From positions 124,001 through 188,000 of the forward strand of contig CANJCB010000003.1 of assembly GCA_947473305.1 (NCBI GenBank): a DNA stretch of 64,000 bases, read 5' to 3'. Numbering within the stretch: position 1 is the first letter of the stretch; the number at the start of each line of letters is the position of its first letter. The position numbers and the translations under genes were made by a program. The notes under the pieces were generated by a model. It was not told where the DNA came from. It searched no databases and saw only the letters and a program-made list of their open reading frames with translations. Shown one piece after another: positions 33,649-42,563 of this stretch. Origin of the DNA: Rhodospirillales bacterium (GTDB lineage Bacteria > Pseudomonadota > Alphaproteobacteria > ATCC43930 > CGMCC-115725).

Positions 33649-33803
33649 CGGCTTCCTTGATAGACCCGAGGGAAAGCGCCCCGCAAACGCTATTCGCGCG
33701 GGGCAGAGGTGCCGGAACGGGAAAGCGGAACCGCCGCCCGCTTGCCGGGGTTCTCATTCCAGTCCGGGGGCGCGACGACGCATCCCCTTGAGGAGATATC
33801 GCG

Positions 33804-34034
33804 ATGACGAAGCCGACCCTTGCCGCCGCCTTCCTGACCCTCGGCGTGGCGCTTTCGGGATGCGCTTATAACGACCAAAGCCCCGCCGCCTATTCCGCCG
33901 CGGCCCAGCGCCCGTCGCTGGAACCCGGCTCGGGCATGCCGGCGCTGCCGCCGGGCTGCCTGGAAGGCCGGTTGAAGGGCTATCAGGTGACGCGGCCGGA
34001 CCCCGATGCCGGCGTGCCCGGCATAACCTGCTAA
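33804..34034 (+). CDS. Small lipoprotein, unknown function
   Basis: 76 residues with a signal sequence ending LGVALSGC, so lipidation at Cys20 is expected. GAGGAG is about nine bases before the ATG. The mature part is Pro/Gly-rich, with two further cysteines (PPGC, ITC). No family is recognised. The TAA overlaps the convergent ligase TAG (34031-34034). Confidence 0.75.
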   Translation: MTKPTLAAAFLTLGVALSGCAYNDQSPAAYSAAAQRPSLEPGSGMPALPPGCLEGRLKGYQVTRPDPDAGVPGITC

Positions 34035-35602
34035 GTCACGAGCTTCGACAGGGTCTCCAGGGTATCCGCTTCCGGATGGGGCTTGTCCCAACGGATGCGG
34101 TGGATGCGGGGAAAGCGCATGGCGACGCCGGACTTATGCCGGGTCGAACGATGAACGCTGTCGAAAGCCACCTCCAGCACGAGACCGGGGCTGACCTCCC
34201 GCACGGGGCCGTAGCGGTTGGTCGTGTTGTTCCGAACCCATTTGTCGAGCAGCAAGAGTTCCTCGTCGGTGAAACCGAAATAGGCCTTGCCCACCGGGAC
34301 CAGCTCGCCGTCGCGCCAGACCCCGAAGGTATAATCCGAATAGAAGGACGACCGCTTGCCATGGCCGCGCTGGGCATACATCAGCACGGTGTCGAGGGTG
34401 AGCGCGCCCCGCTTCCATTTGAACCAGGGACCTTTCGGCCGGCCTGAGACATAGGCCCAGTCCTTCCGCTTCAGCATCAGCCCTTCGATCCCCCGCTCCC
34501 GCGCGCCGTCCCGCAATTCGCCCAGTTCCTCCCAAGAGGAAAAGGCGATGAGCGGCGAGAGATCGAGACGCGGGCGCGTCCCCGCGCGATACCAGTTCTC
34601 TAGCCTCACGCGGCGTTCGGACAGGGGCAGTGGCCGAAGATCCTCGCCCTCCGCCTCCAGCATGTCGTAGAGCCGCACCCAGGCGGGAAAATCGCTGAGC
34701 ATCTTGGCCGAGGCAAGCTTGCGGTTGAGCCTCTGCTGGAGATCGTTGAAGGGTGCGACTTCCCCTTCGCGCAGGACCAGCAACTCGCCATCCAGCACCA
34801 CGCCGTCCGGCACGGACTCCAGGATATCGGGAAAGGCGCGGCCCACATCGTCGCCGGTGCGGGAATAAAGCCGCTTCTCCGCCCCTCGAGAGACCAGTTG
34901 CACCCGGATCCCGTCCCACTTCCATTCGGCGAAATAGGCAGCGGGATCCAGCGCCACCAACTCCTCCGCCTCGATGGGATTGGCCAGCATCAGCGGCGAG
35001 AAGGTCGGCCGATCCCCGACCTCGGGCTTGGGCGCCCGCCCGTCGAGCCAGGCGAAGAGCGCTTCGTAGGGCGCCTCCAGCCCATGCCAGACCTCCTCGA
35101 TCCGGTCGAGATCGACCTTGCCGAGTTCGGCGAGCGCGGTCTTGGCGAGCCGCGCCGAGACCCCGACCCGCAAGCCGCCCGTGACAAGCTTCAGGAGCGC
35201 CCAGCGCCCCGAGGCGTCGAGCGCGTCGAGCCAGCCCGCCATCAGAACGCCGACATCCCCGCGCCGGGTCGAGCGCAATTTCTCGACGATTTCGGCGAGG
35301 CCAGGCGTCGGCAGGACATCGACCTTCTCCGGCGTCGGCCAGATCAGCGAAACGGTTTCCGCCAGATCGCCCACGAAATCGTAGGACCAGCCGAACAGCT
35401 CCGGATCGACCCGGGCGAGCACCAGTTCCCGGATCTGCCCGGCCTTGGCCTCGCGGAAGTTCAGATCGCCGGTCAAGGCCGCCAAGGCCCAGCCCCGCTC
35501 GGGGTCGGGCGTCGTCGCGAAGTAATCGGTCATCAGCCGGAGCTTGCCGTTTCGCGAGGGCGTGAAGACAAGCCCGTCGAGCAGAGCCGCGAAACGGTTC
35601 AT
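34031..35602 (-). CDS. ATP-dependent DNA ligase of the ligase-associated repair set
   Basis: 523 residues. The adenylation lysine is Lys228 in AEWKWDGIRVQLV, and nucleotidyltransferase motifs follow (LYSRTGDDVGRAFPDI, VVLDGELLV, EGLMLKR, WFKWKRG). The N-terminal helical DNA-binding domain covers about 1-200. It ends with an OB-fold part. This is the cisplatin-response/LigC-like ATP ligase of alphaproteobacteria that accompanies an MBL exonuclease, an Lhr-type helicase and PdeM; all four are in this window. It is four bases downstream of the exonuclease gene, so the two are co-transcribed. It acts on nicked DNA. Confidence 0.93.
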   Translation of the reverse strand: MNRFAALLDGLVFTPSRNGKLRLMTDYFATTPDPERGWALAALTGDLNFREAKAGQIRELVLARVDPELFGWSYDFVGDLAETVSLIWPTPEKVDVLPTPGLAEIVEKLRSTRRGDVGVLMAGWLDALDASGRWALLKLVTGGLRVGVSARLAKTALAELGKVDLDRIEEVWHGLEAPYEALFAWLDGRAPKPEVGDRPTFSPLMLANPIEAEELVALDPAAYFAEWKWDGIRVQLVSRGAEKRLYSRTGDDVGRAFPDILESVPDGVVLDGELLVLREGEVAPFNDLQQRLNRKLASAKMLSDFPAWVRLYDMLEAEGEDLRPLPLSERRVRLENWYRAGTRPRLDLSPLIAFSSWEELGELRDGARERGIEGLMLKRKDWAYVSGRPKGPWFKWKRGALTLDTVLMYAQRGHGKRSSFYSDYTFGVWRDGELVPVGKAYFGFTDEELLLLDKWVRNNTTNRYGPVREVSPGLVLEVAFDSVHRSTRHKSGVAMRFPRIHRIRWDKPHPEADTLETLSKLVT

Positions 35603-35606
35603 GGGC

Positions 35607-36620
35607 CTATTGCCCTTCCTCGTCGAAACCGATCAGGGAGAGCGCGCGGGCCTTGTAGCCCTTCAGCGTGGCATGGCGGATCAGCGCCTCTTCCCGCCCG
35701 TGGGTCACCCAGATTTCCGAGGGCTTCACCTCGTCGATGGTTTGCGTCAACTCGTCCCAATCCGCATGGTCGGAGATGACGAGGGGCAGTTCGACACCGC
35801 CCTGCTTGGCGCGCTGGCGCACCCGCATCCAGCCCGAGGCCATGGCCACCACCGGCTCCGGCAATCGACGCGACCAGCGGTCGGTGTTGGCCGAGGGCGG
35901 GGCCAGCACGATCTTGCCCTTGAGGGCCTCCTTGGAGACACCCAGGACCGGCTTCAAAGGGCCGAGGGCGACGCCCTCCTTCTCATAGAGATCGCAGAGC
36001 GCCTCCAGCGCGCCATGGATATAGACCGGCTCCTCATAGCCCTGGCGGCGCAAAAGGCTCAACACCCGCTGGCATTTGCCCAGGGCATAGACACCTACCA
36101 CATGGCTGCGCTCCGGGAAGAGCCGCACCGAATGGAGGAGCTTGTCGATCTCCGCCGTATCCTCCGGATGGCGGAAGACCGGCAGCGCGAAGGTCGCCTC
36201 GGTCACGAAGATATCGCAGGGCTGCGGCTCGAAGGGTGGGCAGGTCGCGTCGGGACGGCGCTTGTAGTCGCCGGAGACGACGACCCGGCAGCCCTGGTAT
36301 TCCATCACCACCTGGGCGCTGCCCAGGATATGGCCGGCGGGCACAAGGGTGACCGAAACCCCGCCCAGCCGGATCGTCTCGCCATAGGGCAGCGCCTGGA
36401 GCGAGCGGCCGGCGTTCTCGCCGAAACGGCTACGCATGATCGCCAGCGTGCCGGGCGTCGCCAGGACCGCGTGGTGATTGGGCCGGGCGTGGTCGCCATG
36501 GCCATGGGTGATGACCGCGCGGGACGAGCCCGAGGTCGGGTCAATGAAGAAATCGCCGGGCTCGCAGAAGAGCCCCTTGGAGGTGACGCGCAGCCAGCTT
36601 TCGGCTTTCTTGGGATCCAT
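35607..36620 (-). CDS. Ligase-associated MBL-fold DNA exonuclease
   Basis: 337 residues from the ATG at 36620. Metallo-beta-lactamase fold with H39-x-H41-x-D43-H44 in THGHGDHARPNH, then VSGDYK and LVISDHADWDELTQTI; the C-terminal ending matches the SNM1/beta-CASP-like nuclease group. It is the upstream partner of the ATP ligase. The longer upstream open frame would add residues without family similarity and run into the MFS gene. Function, end trimming in repair, follows from the family name. Confidence 0.92.
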   Translation of the reverse strand: MDPKKAESWLRVTSKGLFCEPGDFFIDPTSGSSRAVITHGHGDHARPNHHAVLATPGTLAIMRSRFGENAGRSLQALPYGETIRLGGVSVTLVPAGHILGSAQVVMEYQGCRVVVSGDYKRRPDATCPPFEPQPCDIFVTEATFALPVFRHPEDTAEIDKLLHSVRLFPERSHVVGVYALGKCQRVLSLLRRQGYEEPVYIHGALEALCDLYEKEGVALGPLKPVLGVSKEALKGKIVLAPPSANTDRWSRRLPEPVVAMASGWMRVRQRAKQGGVELPLVISDHADWDELTQTIDEVKPSEIWVTHGREEALIRHATLKGYKARALSLIGFDEEGQ

Positions 36621-36651
36621 GGGCGAAATGTCGGCTTCGAGGGGCGGGGAA

Positions 36652-38076
36652 TCAATGGCTCGATAGGGGCTTGGCGATGCTTTCGAGCGGCTGGCGCTCC
36701 GCCTTGACGCCGATCGCGAGTTCCACCAGCGCAGCACCGATCATCAGCCCCGCGCCCAGAAGATAGCCCCAGAGGATATCCGTCCGGGAGCCGGAAGCGA
36801 TGAGATGCCCGAAGAGCCAAGGGCCGCCCACCCCGCCGATCAGGGTGCCGAAGGCATAGAAGAGCGCAATCGCCAGCGCCCGGATTTCCAACGGAAAGCT
36901 CTCGCCCACGGTGAGATAGGCGGCGCTGGCGGCGGCCGAGGCGAAGAAGAAGACCACCGACCAGGCCACGGTCTGGCTGGTGGCGTCCAGGATGTCATGG
37001 GCGAAGAGATCCCCGGTGACCGCCAGCAGCACGCCGGAGATCGCATAGGTCGCGACGATCATGGGCTTGCGGCCCCAGGTGTCGAAGAGCCTGCCGAGCA
37101 GCAACGGCCCCAGGAAATTCCCCGCCGCGAAAGGCAGAATATAGAGCCCGACCTTGGTCGAGGGGACGTCGTAGAACTTGGTCAGGATCAGCGCGTAGGT
37201 GAAGAAGATCGCGTTGTAGAAGAAGGCCTGGGCCGCCATGAGCGAGAGCCCCAGCACGGTCCGCCAGGGATAGTCCCGCAGCAGGCTCCGTCCTACCGCG
37301 ACGAGGGAAGTAGGCCCGCTGCGCTTTAGCAGGAGGATGCCTTCGTGCGGCGGCAGGGGTCCGGCAATCGTGGCGGCGATCCGGGCCTCGATGCCTAGGA
37401 CCGCCTCCTCCGCTTCCGCGTGGCGGCCGTGGATCATCAGCCAGCGCGGGCTTTCCGGCAGCCAGCGACGCAGAAAGAGAATGACGAGCCCCAACGCCGC
37501 GCCGATCCCGAAGGCGAAACGCCAGCCGAGATCCGGCGGCAGGATCCCGGTGTCGATGAGTGCCAGCGAGCCCCCCGCGCCCAGGGCCGCGCCGACCCAG
37601 AAGCTGCCGTTGATGGCAAGATCGGTCCAGCCGCGATAGCGCGCCGGGATCAGTTCCTGGATCGCCGAATTGATCGCCGTATATTCGCCGCCGATGCCGG
37701 CGCCGGTGAGAAAACGAAAGACGGCGAAGCTGGTGAAATCCCAGCTCAGCGCCGTGCAGGCCGTTGCCGCGAGATAAAGCCCCAGCGTCACCGAGAAGAG
37801 TTTCTTCCGTCCCAACCGATCCGTCAGCCATCCGAAGAAAAGCGCGCCCAGGACCGCGCCGATCAGATAGACGCTGCCTGAAAGCCCGACCTCGGTATCG
37901 GTGAAATGGAGGGTGGGGCTGTCCTTCAACACGGCGGCGAGCGAGCCCGCCAGCGTCACCTCCAGCCCATCGAGGATCCAGGTCACCCCGAGGGCGACGA
38001 TCACCAGTCTATGAAAGGGGCTCCAGGGAAGCCGGTCGAGCCGCGCCGGTATCGTCGATTCAACCGTGGGGTCCAA
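36652..38076 (-). CDS. MFS transporter (sugar/aromatic-acid porter type)
   Basis: 474 residues from a TTG start at 38076 with GGGAG upstream. Twelve membrane helices are visible, with MFS signature LFFGWLTDRLGRKKLFSVTL after helix 2, AGIGGEYTAINSAIQELIP in helix 4, RRWLPESPRWLMIHGRH in the central loop and LLLGRLFDTWGRKPMIVA. This fits the SP/AAHS proton-symporter families. The substrate is unknown. It stands between the repair exonuclease and the small genes and is not clearly related to repair. Confidence 0.92.
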   Translation of the reverse strand: MDPTVESTIPARLDRLPWSPFHRLVIVALGVTWILDGLEVTLAGSLAAVLKDSPTLHFTDTEVGLSGSVYLIGAVLGALFFGWLTDRLGRKKLFSVTLGLYLAATACTALSWDFTSFAVFRFLTGAGIGGEYTAINSAIQELIPARYRGWTDLAINGSFWVGAALGAGGSLALIDTGILPPDLGWRFAFGIGAALGLVILFLRRWLPESPRWLMIHGRHAEAEEAVLGIEARIAATIAGPLPPHEGILLLKRSGPTSLVAVGRSLLRDYPWRTVLGLSLMAAQAFFYNAIFFTYALILTKFYDVPSTKVGLYILPFAAGNFLGPLLLGRLFDTWGRKPMIVATYAISGVLLAVTGDLFAHDILDATSQTVAWSVVFFFASAAASAAYLTVGESFPLEIRALAIALFYAFGTLIGGVGGPWLFGHLIASGSRTDILWGYLLGAGLMIGAALVELAIGVKAERQPLESIAKPLSSH

Positions 38077-38150
38077 GGCGCCGCTCCCGCTCTTTCCTCA
38101 ATAGCGGGAAACACCGGGAGCGACGTATTGGTTCTATGGCGAAAGTGGGA

Positions 38151-38270
38151 CTAGACCGCGCCCATGAAGTAAAGGGTCGGCATGCCGGCGATGACCGCGC
38201 CCATGAGAAGCGCCGCGATGAGCCGCTCGGTGGGGCTCCATCTTTTCCAATCCGCCACAAGGTCACGCAT
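38151..38270 (-). CDS. 39-residue single-span membrane protein
   Basis: A short open frame, MRDLVADWKRWSPTERLIAA followed by LLMGAVIAGMPTLYFMGAV, ends at TAG 38153-38151. It has a charged N-terminus and one hydrophobic helix, the usual look of a small inner-membrane protein. The ribosome site is weak (AGGTTGGA). It lies between the MFS gene and a secreted protein. Similar short W-rich proteins occur in alphaproteobacteria, but I cannot name a family. The clean composition supports a true gene. Confidence 0.55.
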   Translation of the reverse strand: MRDLVADWKRWSPTERLIAALLMGAVIAGMPTLYFMGAV

Positions 38271-38408
38271 GGTAAATCCAACCTGTCGACTATCACCGTG
38301 CCTGGGTCGCACGTTTCGATTAAGACCGCTGTAACATTAGTCACAGGGTCCTCATCGACAACGGGGCTGGTTGCGTTTTCTTCCCGGATTTTTACAGGCG
38401 GGACATGC

Positions 38409-38759
38409 TTATTTTTTTCGTTCGGCGGAAACCTGGAAGCGGCAATTGCTGCCGTTCATGAATTGCCCTTCGAAAGTGCCGCCCTTGAATTTGCCCTCGA
38501 AGTCCTGGGTGCCCGCCTTGCCGGTGAAGGCGCCCGCGTCAGAGACGGTGCCTCGAACAGTCGGATTCCCCTGCGGGAATTTGACGGAACCGGAAACGGT
38601 CTCGCCCTCCACGCGCAAGGTAACCACGCCTTGAATGGCGCAAGTCCTGCCGGCGGAGCTTGCGGAGCCTTCCCAGTTGCCGTCGAAACCGCCGGCCGCA
38701 ATCGCCGGCATCGGAGCGCAAAGGCCGGCCAATAAAATACCGATTCGAATTTGCTTCAT
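38409..38759 (-). CDS. Small exported protein, unknown function
   Basis: 116 residues from the ATG at 38759 (GGGGGG five bases upstream). A signal peptide ends APMPAIAAG near residue 22. The mature part is glycine-rich with short beta strands (GNWEGSASSAGRTCAIQGVV, GETVSGSVKFPQGNP, GTFEGQFMNGSNCRFQV) and one pair of cysteines. A small beta-barrel of the periplasm is likely. No family is recognised. Confidence 0.8.
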   Translation of the reverse strand: MKQIRIGILLAGLCAPMPAIAAGGFDGNWEGSASSAGRTCAIQGVVTLRVEGETVSGSVKFPQGNPTVRGTVSDAGAFTGKAGTQDFEGKFKGGTFEGQFMNGSNCRFQVSAERKK

Positions 38760-38901
38760 GAATTCCCCCCGTTCGGTTTTTTCTCCTATTCGCGCAAAGA
38801 CTATCGCGCAGAAGAGGAGAAATACCAAGGTATGCGGCGTTCGGAGGGCTTTGGCGAAGATCGCCGGACGTGATTATTCTATCGGCTGGAGGAACTGGCC
38901 C

Positions 38902-39543
38902 GTGTCCAAACTCACCATCGACCCCGACCGCGATGTCCTGCTGGTCATCGACATCCAGAACGATTTCTGCCCCGGCGGCGCGCTGGCCGTGCCGGAGGGC
39001 GATGCGGTCCTTCCCGTGGCGAACCGGCTCGGCGCGCGTTTCCCCCATGTGGTCCTGACCCAGGACTGGCATCCCAGGGGCCACCACTCCTTCGCTTCGG
39101 CACATGAGGGGCGGCAGCCTTTCGAGACCATCGAGGCGCATTACGGCGCGCAGACGCTCTGGGCCGATCACTGCGTCCAGGGAACCACGGGCGCGGAATT
39201 CCATCCCGATCTTCATCTGCCCCAGGCGGAACTCGTCCTGCGCAAGGGCTTCCGGCGGGAGATCGATTCCTATTCGGCCTTCTTCGAGAATGACCGGACG
39301 ACCGCCACGGGACTGGCGGGATATCTCAGGGAGCGGGGATTGCGGCGCGTCTTCGCCCTGGGGCTGGCGCTCGATTACTGCGTCGCCTATTCGGCGCTTG
39401 ATGGAAGGCGGGAGGGCTTCGAGGTCTTCCTGGTGGAAGACGGCTGCCGGGGCATCGATCTCGACGGATCGGTGGCTGAGGCGCTAAAATGGATGGCCGA
39501 GGCTGGCGTCAAGCTCGTCACCAGCGAAGAAATAAACCAGTAA
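38902..39543 (+). CDS. pncA: Nicotinamidase
   Basis: 213 residues from a GTG start at 38902, with GGAGGAA about eight bases upstream; the longer frame adds non-family residues. Catalytic Asp17 is in VIDIQNDFCPGG, Lys115 in VLRKGF and Cys160 in LALDYCVAYSA. The metal site is Asp55, His57 and His61 in TQDWHPRGHHSF. It hydrolyses nicotinamide to nicotinic acid in NAD salvage. It stands alone between small genes. Confidence 0.94.
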   Translation: MSKLTIDPDRDVLLVIDIQNDFCPGGALAVPEGDAVLPVANRLGARFPHVVLTQDWHPRGHHSFASAHEGRQPFETIEAHYGAQTLWADHCVQGTTGAEFHPDLHLPQAELVLRKGFRREIDSYSAFFENDRTTATGLAGYLRERGLRRVFALGLALDYCVAYSALDGRREGFEVFLVEDGCRGIDLDGSVAEALKWMAEAGVKLVTSEEINQ

Positions 39544-39553
39544 AATGAATCGC

Positions 39554-39718
39554 TTAGTGAAGTGCTGGCTCCAAGAGAAGAAACAGACCCGAACCCACCG
39601 CGAGCAAAGAACCGACAGCAATTAAGCCAATTGCCTGGTTATGATGACCGCGCGCGCCCCATGAAGGGCTGATCGCGCAGAGTAACGTCCCGAAAATTCC
39701 GATCACGGGGATTGCCAT
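39554..39718 (-). CDS. 54-residue two-span membrane protein
   Basis: The frame starts ATG at 39718 (another ATG directly before it at 39721) with GGAG three to six bases upstream, and ends TAA at 39554. The product is MAIPVIGIFGTLLCAISPSW, a short loop GARGHHNQ, then AIGLIAVGSLLAVGSGLFLL and a short tail: two hydrophobic helices joined by a basic/His loop. It is convergent with pncA, ten bases from its stop. No family is recognised. Hydrophobic pattern and ribosome site support a real gene. Confidence 0.6.
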   Translation of the reverse strand: MAIPVIGIFGTLLCAISPSWGARGHHNQAIGLIAVGSLLAVGSGLFLLLEPALH

Positions 39719-39953
39719 CATTTACTCCAGCGAAGAAAAAAACCAGACTCAGAACCGAACTTAACATTTCGGCGCCTTGAAACACTTGCGACGTCGAGTC
39801 GCACCTGAAGCAAAAATCCAGCATCGGCATGACAAAGTGAGAACCGCGCGAGGGCAGCTTGGTTCCGCCCTATCGCCCTCAGTGAAGAAGGGGCTGCGCA
39901 ATTCCAACCTGATGCCCATTTTCTTCCCCGAAAGCGGCTAATCTAAGGCGATC

Positions 39954-42389
39954 ATGGACGGTGCCCCCGAGGTCCTGCCGGCGCGTTTCGCGGAATGGTT
40001 CGCGGCGCGCGGCTGGCGGCCTCATCCCCATCAGCTGACCCTGCTGCGCGCGGCGCGCGACGGCCGCTCGGCACTGCTGACCGCGCCGACCGGCGGCGGC
40101 AAGACCTTGGCGGGGTTCCTGCCGAGCCTCATCGACCTTGCAGAGAACCCGCGCGAGGGGCTGCATACGCTTTACATCTCGCCCTTGAAGGCGCTGGCCG
40201 TCGATATCCACCGCAACCTCCAGATCCCGATCGAGGAGATGGCGCTGCCGATCCGACTCGAAACCCGCACCGGGGACACGCCGGCGTCGAAGCGCCAGCG
40301 CCAGCGCCTGGATCCGCCGCAGATGCTGATGACGACGCCGGAATCGCTCGCACTGATGCTGTCCTATCCCGACGCGCGGAAAATCTTCCAGGGCTTGAAG
40401 GCCGTGATCGTTGACGAGCTTCACGCGCTCGCCGGAACCAAGCGCGGCGACATGCTGGCCTTGGGGCTCGCGCGGTTGATGAAGCTTGCCCCGGAAAGCC
40501 GCCGCATCGGGCTCTCGGCCACCGTCGCCTGGCCCGACGAGTTGGCCGCCTTCATCGCCCCCGGCGGAGCGCCCCTGCTGCGGATCACCGGCGCGCCGGG
40601 TCCCCTGCCCGAGGTCTCGATCCTCGCAACGCAAGAAGACCTGCCCTGGGCCGGGCATATGGCGGTCCATGCGATCCGCGAGGTCCTGGAGCAGATCCGC
40701 AAGCACCGCACCACCATCGTCTTCGTCAATACCCGCGCCCAGGCGGAGCTGTGCTTCCAGGAACTCTGGCGGCTCAACGACGAGACCCTGCCCATCGCCC
40801 TCCATCACGGCAGCCTGGCGGTGGAACAGCGGCGCAAGGTCGAGGCCGCCATGGGGGCCGGCAAGCTGCGCGCGGTGGTGGCGACCTCCTCGCTCGATCT
40901 CGGGATCGACTGGGGGTCCGTCGACCTCGTGGTCCAGGTCGGCGCGCCCAAGGGGGTCTCGCGCCTCGTCCAGCGGGTAGGGCGCGCCAACCATCGCCTC
41001 GACGAGCCGAGCCGGGCGATCCTGGTGCCGGCCAACCGTTTCGAGGTGTTGGAATGTCGGGCGGCGGTGGCGGCCTTGAAGGCGGGTTCGCTCGACGGCG
41101 ATAGGCCCCGGCCCGGCGAGCTCGATGTCCTCTGCCAGCATATCCTCGGCATGGCCTGTTCGGAGCCCTTCACCGCCGACGAGCTTTACCTCGAAGTCAG
41201 CGGCACCGCGCCCTATGCGGATCTCGCCCGCAAGGATTTCGACGACGCGCTGCGCTTCGTCGAGAACGGCGGCTATGCGCTGGGGACCTATGAACGCTGG
41301 CAGAGGCTCTTCCAAGACAGCCTCGGGCGCTATCAGGTGCGCTCCGACCGGGTCGCGCAGCGCTACCGCATGAACATCGGCACCATCGTCGAAGCCTCCA
41401 TGCTCAAGGTCCGCATCCGCCGTGGCCCGTCGCTCGGCGAGGTCGAGGAATATTTCGCCCAAGGCCTGCTGCCGGGCGACACCTTCATCTTCTCGGGCCA
41501 GTTGCTGACTTTCGTCGGCATCCGCGACATGGCGGTGGAGGCCGTGCGCGCCAGCGGGGGCCTGCCGAAGATCCCGTCCTATGAAGGCGGCAGGCTGCCG
41601 CTCACCACCCATCTCGCCGACCGGGTCAGGGGCATCCTCGCCGATCCCAAATCCTGGCGCGGCATGCCGGAGCCGGTCCACGAATGGCTCAGGCTCCAGC
41701 AATGGCGCTCGGTCCTGCCGGAGAAGGACGGATTGCTGGTCGAGAGCTTTCCCCGGGGCGACCACCAATACATGGTCGCCTATTGCTTCGAGGGCCGGAA
41801 CGCGCATCAGACCCTCGGCATGCTGCTGACGAAACGCATGGAGCGCATGGGCTTCAAACCCCTGGGCTTCGTTGCGACCGATTACGTGCTGGCGGTCTGG
41901 AGCCTCGATCCCGTGGAGGATGTGGATACCCTCTTCGACGAGGACATGCTGGGCGACGATCTCGAAACCTGGATGGCGGAATCCTCGCTCCTGCGCCGCA
42001 CCTTCCGCAATGTGGCGGTGATCGCGGGGCTCATCGACCGGAAGCTGCCGGGCCAGGAGAAGAACAAACGCCAGGTGACGTTCAGCTCCGACCTCATCTA
42101 CGACGTGCTGCGCCGCCACGAGCCCGACCACGTGCTGCTGCGGGCGACGAGAGCCGATGCCGCGTCCGGTTTGACGGACGTAAGCCGGCTCGCCGGGATG
42201 CTGGCCCGCGTCCAGGGCAAGATTTCGCTGCGCCGTCTCGACCGCGTCTCCCCACTGGCGGTGCCGGTGTTGCTGGAGATCGGGAGGGAGCAGGTCTATG
42301 GCAGCGCGCTTGATACGTTGCTGGACGAAGCAGCGGAGGATCTCATCCAGGAGGCCATAACCGGTCCGATGCAGAAGGGGTTGCTGTAG
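39954..42389 (+). CDS. Ligase-associated DEXH-box DNA helicase (Lhr-type)
   Basis: 811 residues. Helicase motifs: APTGGGKT (44-51), ISPLKALAVD, TTPESLALML, DELH (154-157), GLSATV, VFVNTRAQAE, TSSLDLGIDWG and QRVGRANHR. A winged-helix region and the Lhr core C-terminal domain follow. It belongs to the Lhr-core proteins that accompany the MBL exonuclease, ATP ligase and PdeM in a DNA-damage response set. PdeM is the next gene in the same direction, while exonuclease and ligase lie 3.3 kb upstream on the other strand. Confidence 0.95.
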   Translation: MDGAPEVLPARFAEWFAARGWRPHPHQLTLLRAARDGRSALLTAPTGGGKTLAGFLPSLIDLAENPREGLHTLYISPLKALAVDIHRNLQIPIEEMALPIRLETRTGDTPASKRQRQRLDPPQMLMTTPESLALMLSYPDARKIFQGLKAVIVDELHALAGTKRGDMLALGLARLMKLAPESRRIGLSATVAWPDELAAFIAPGGAPLLRITGAPGPLPEVSILATQEDLPWAGHMAVHAIREVLEQIRKHRTTIVFVNTRAQAELCFQELWRLNDETLPIALHHGSLAVEQRRKVEAAMGAGKLRAVVATSSLDLGIDWGSVDLVVQVGAPKGVSRLVQRVGRANHRLDEPSRAILVPANRFEVLECRAAVAALKAGSLDGDRPRPGELDVLCQHILGMACSEPFTADELYLEVSGTAPYADLARKDFDDALRFVENGGYALGTYERWQRLFQDSLGRYQVRSDRVAQRYRMNIGTIVEASMLKVRIRRGPSLGEVEEYFAQGLLPGDTFIFSGQLLTFVGIRDMAVEAVRASGGLPKIPSYEGGRLPLTTHLADRVRGILADPKSWRGMPEPVHEWLRLQQWRSVLPEKDGLLVESFPRGDHQYMVAYCFEGRNAHQTLGMLLTKRMERMGFKPLGFVATDYVLAVWSLDPVEDVDTLFDEDMLGDDLETWMAESSLLRRTFRNVAVIAGLIDRKLPGQEKNKRQVTFSSDLIYDVLRRHEPDHVLLRATRADAASGLTDVSRLAGMLARVQGKISLRRLDRVSPLAVPVLLEIGREQVYGSALDTLLDEAAEDLIQEAITGPMQKGLL

Positions 42390-42429
42390 GGCGCCTTACG
42401 GACAGGGCCAAGGATTCTCACCCTCTCCG

Positions 42430-42467
42430 CGTCATCCTCGGGCTCGGTGTTTAGCCCGAGGATGACG
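42430..42467. repeat. Dispersed palindrome, single-hairpin form
   Basis: CGTCATCCTCGGGCT and AGCCCGAGGATGACG form a perfect 15-base inverted repeat around an eight-base loop. Ends match the other elements (CGTCAT...ATGACG). It lies between the helicase and PdeM genes. Confidence 0.85.
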
Positions 42468-42563
42468 AGCGGGAAGCCGGGACTTTCCGGCGCCATTCCA
42501 TTCCGCCCCGTTGACGCCCCCGCACCGTTCTCTTATTGTTCCGGGCCTTTCCCGAGTGCCCAG

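Noticed and set aside
39879-42131. 750-codon minus-strand frame opposite the helicase
   Set aside because: Shadow of a clear Lhr-type helicase gene; no start signal or family similarity.
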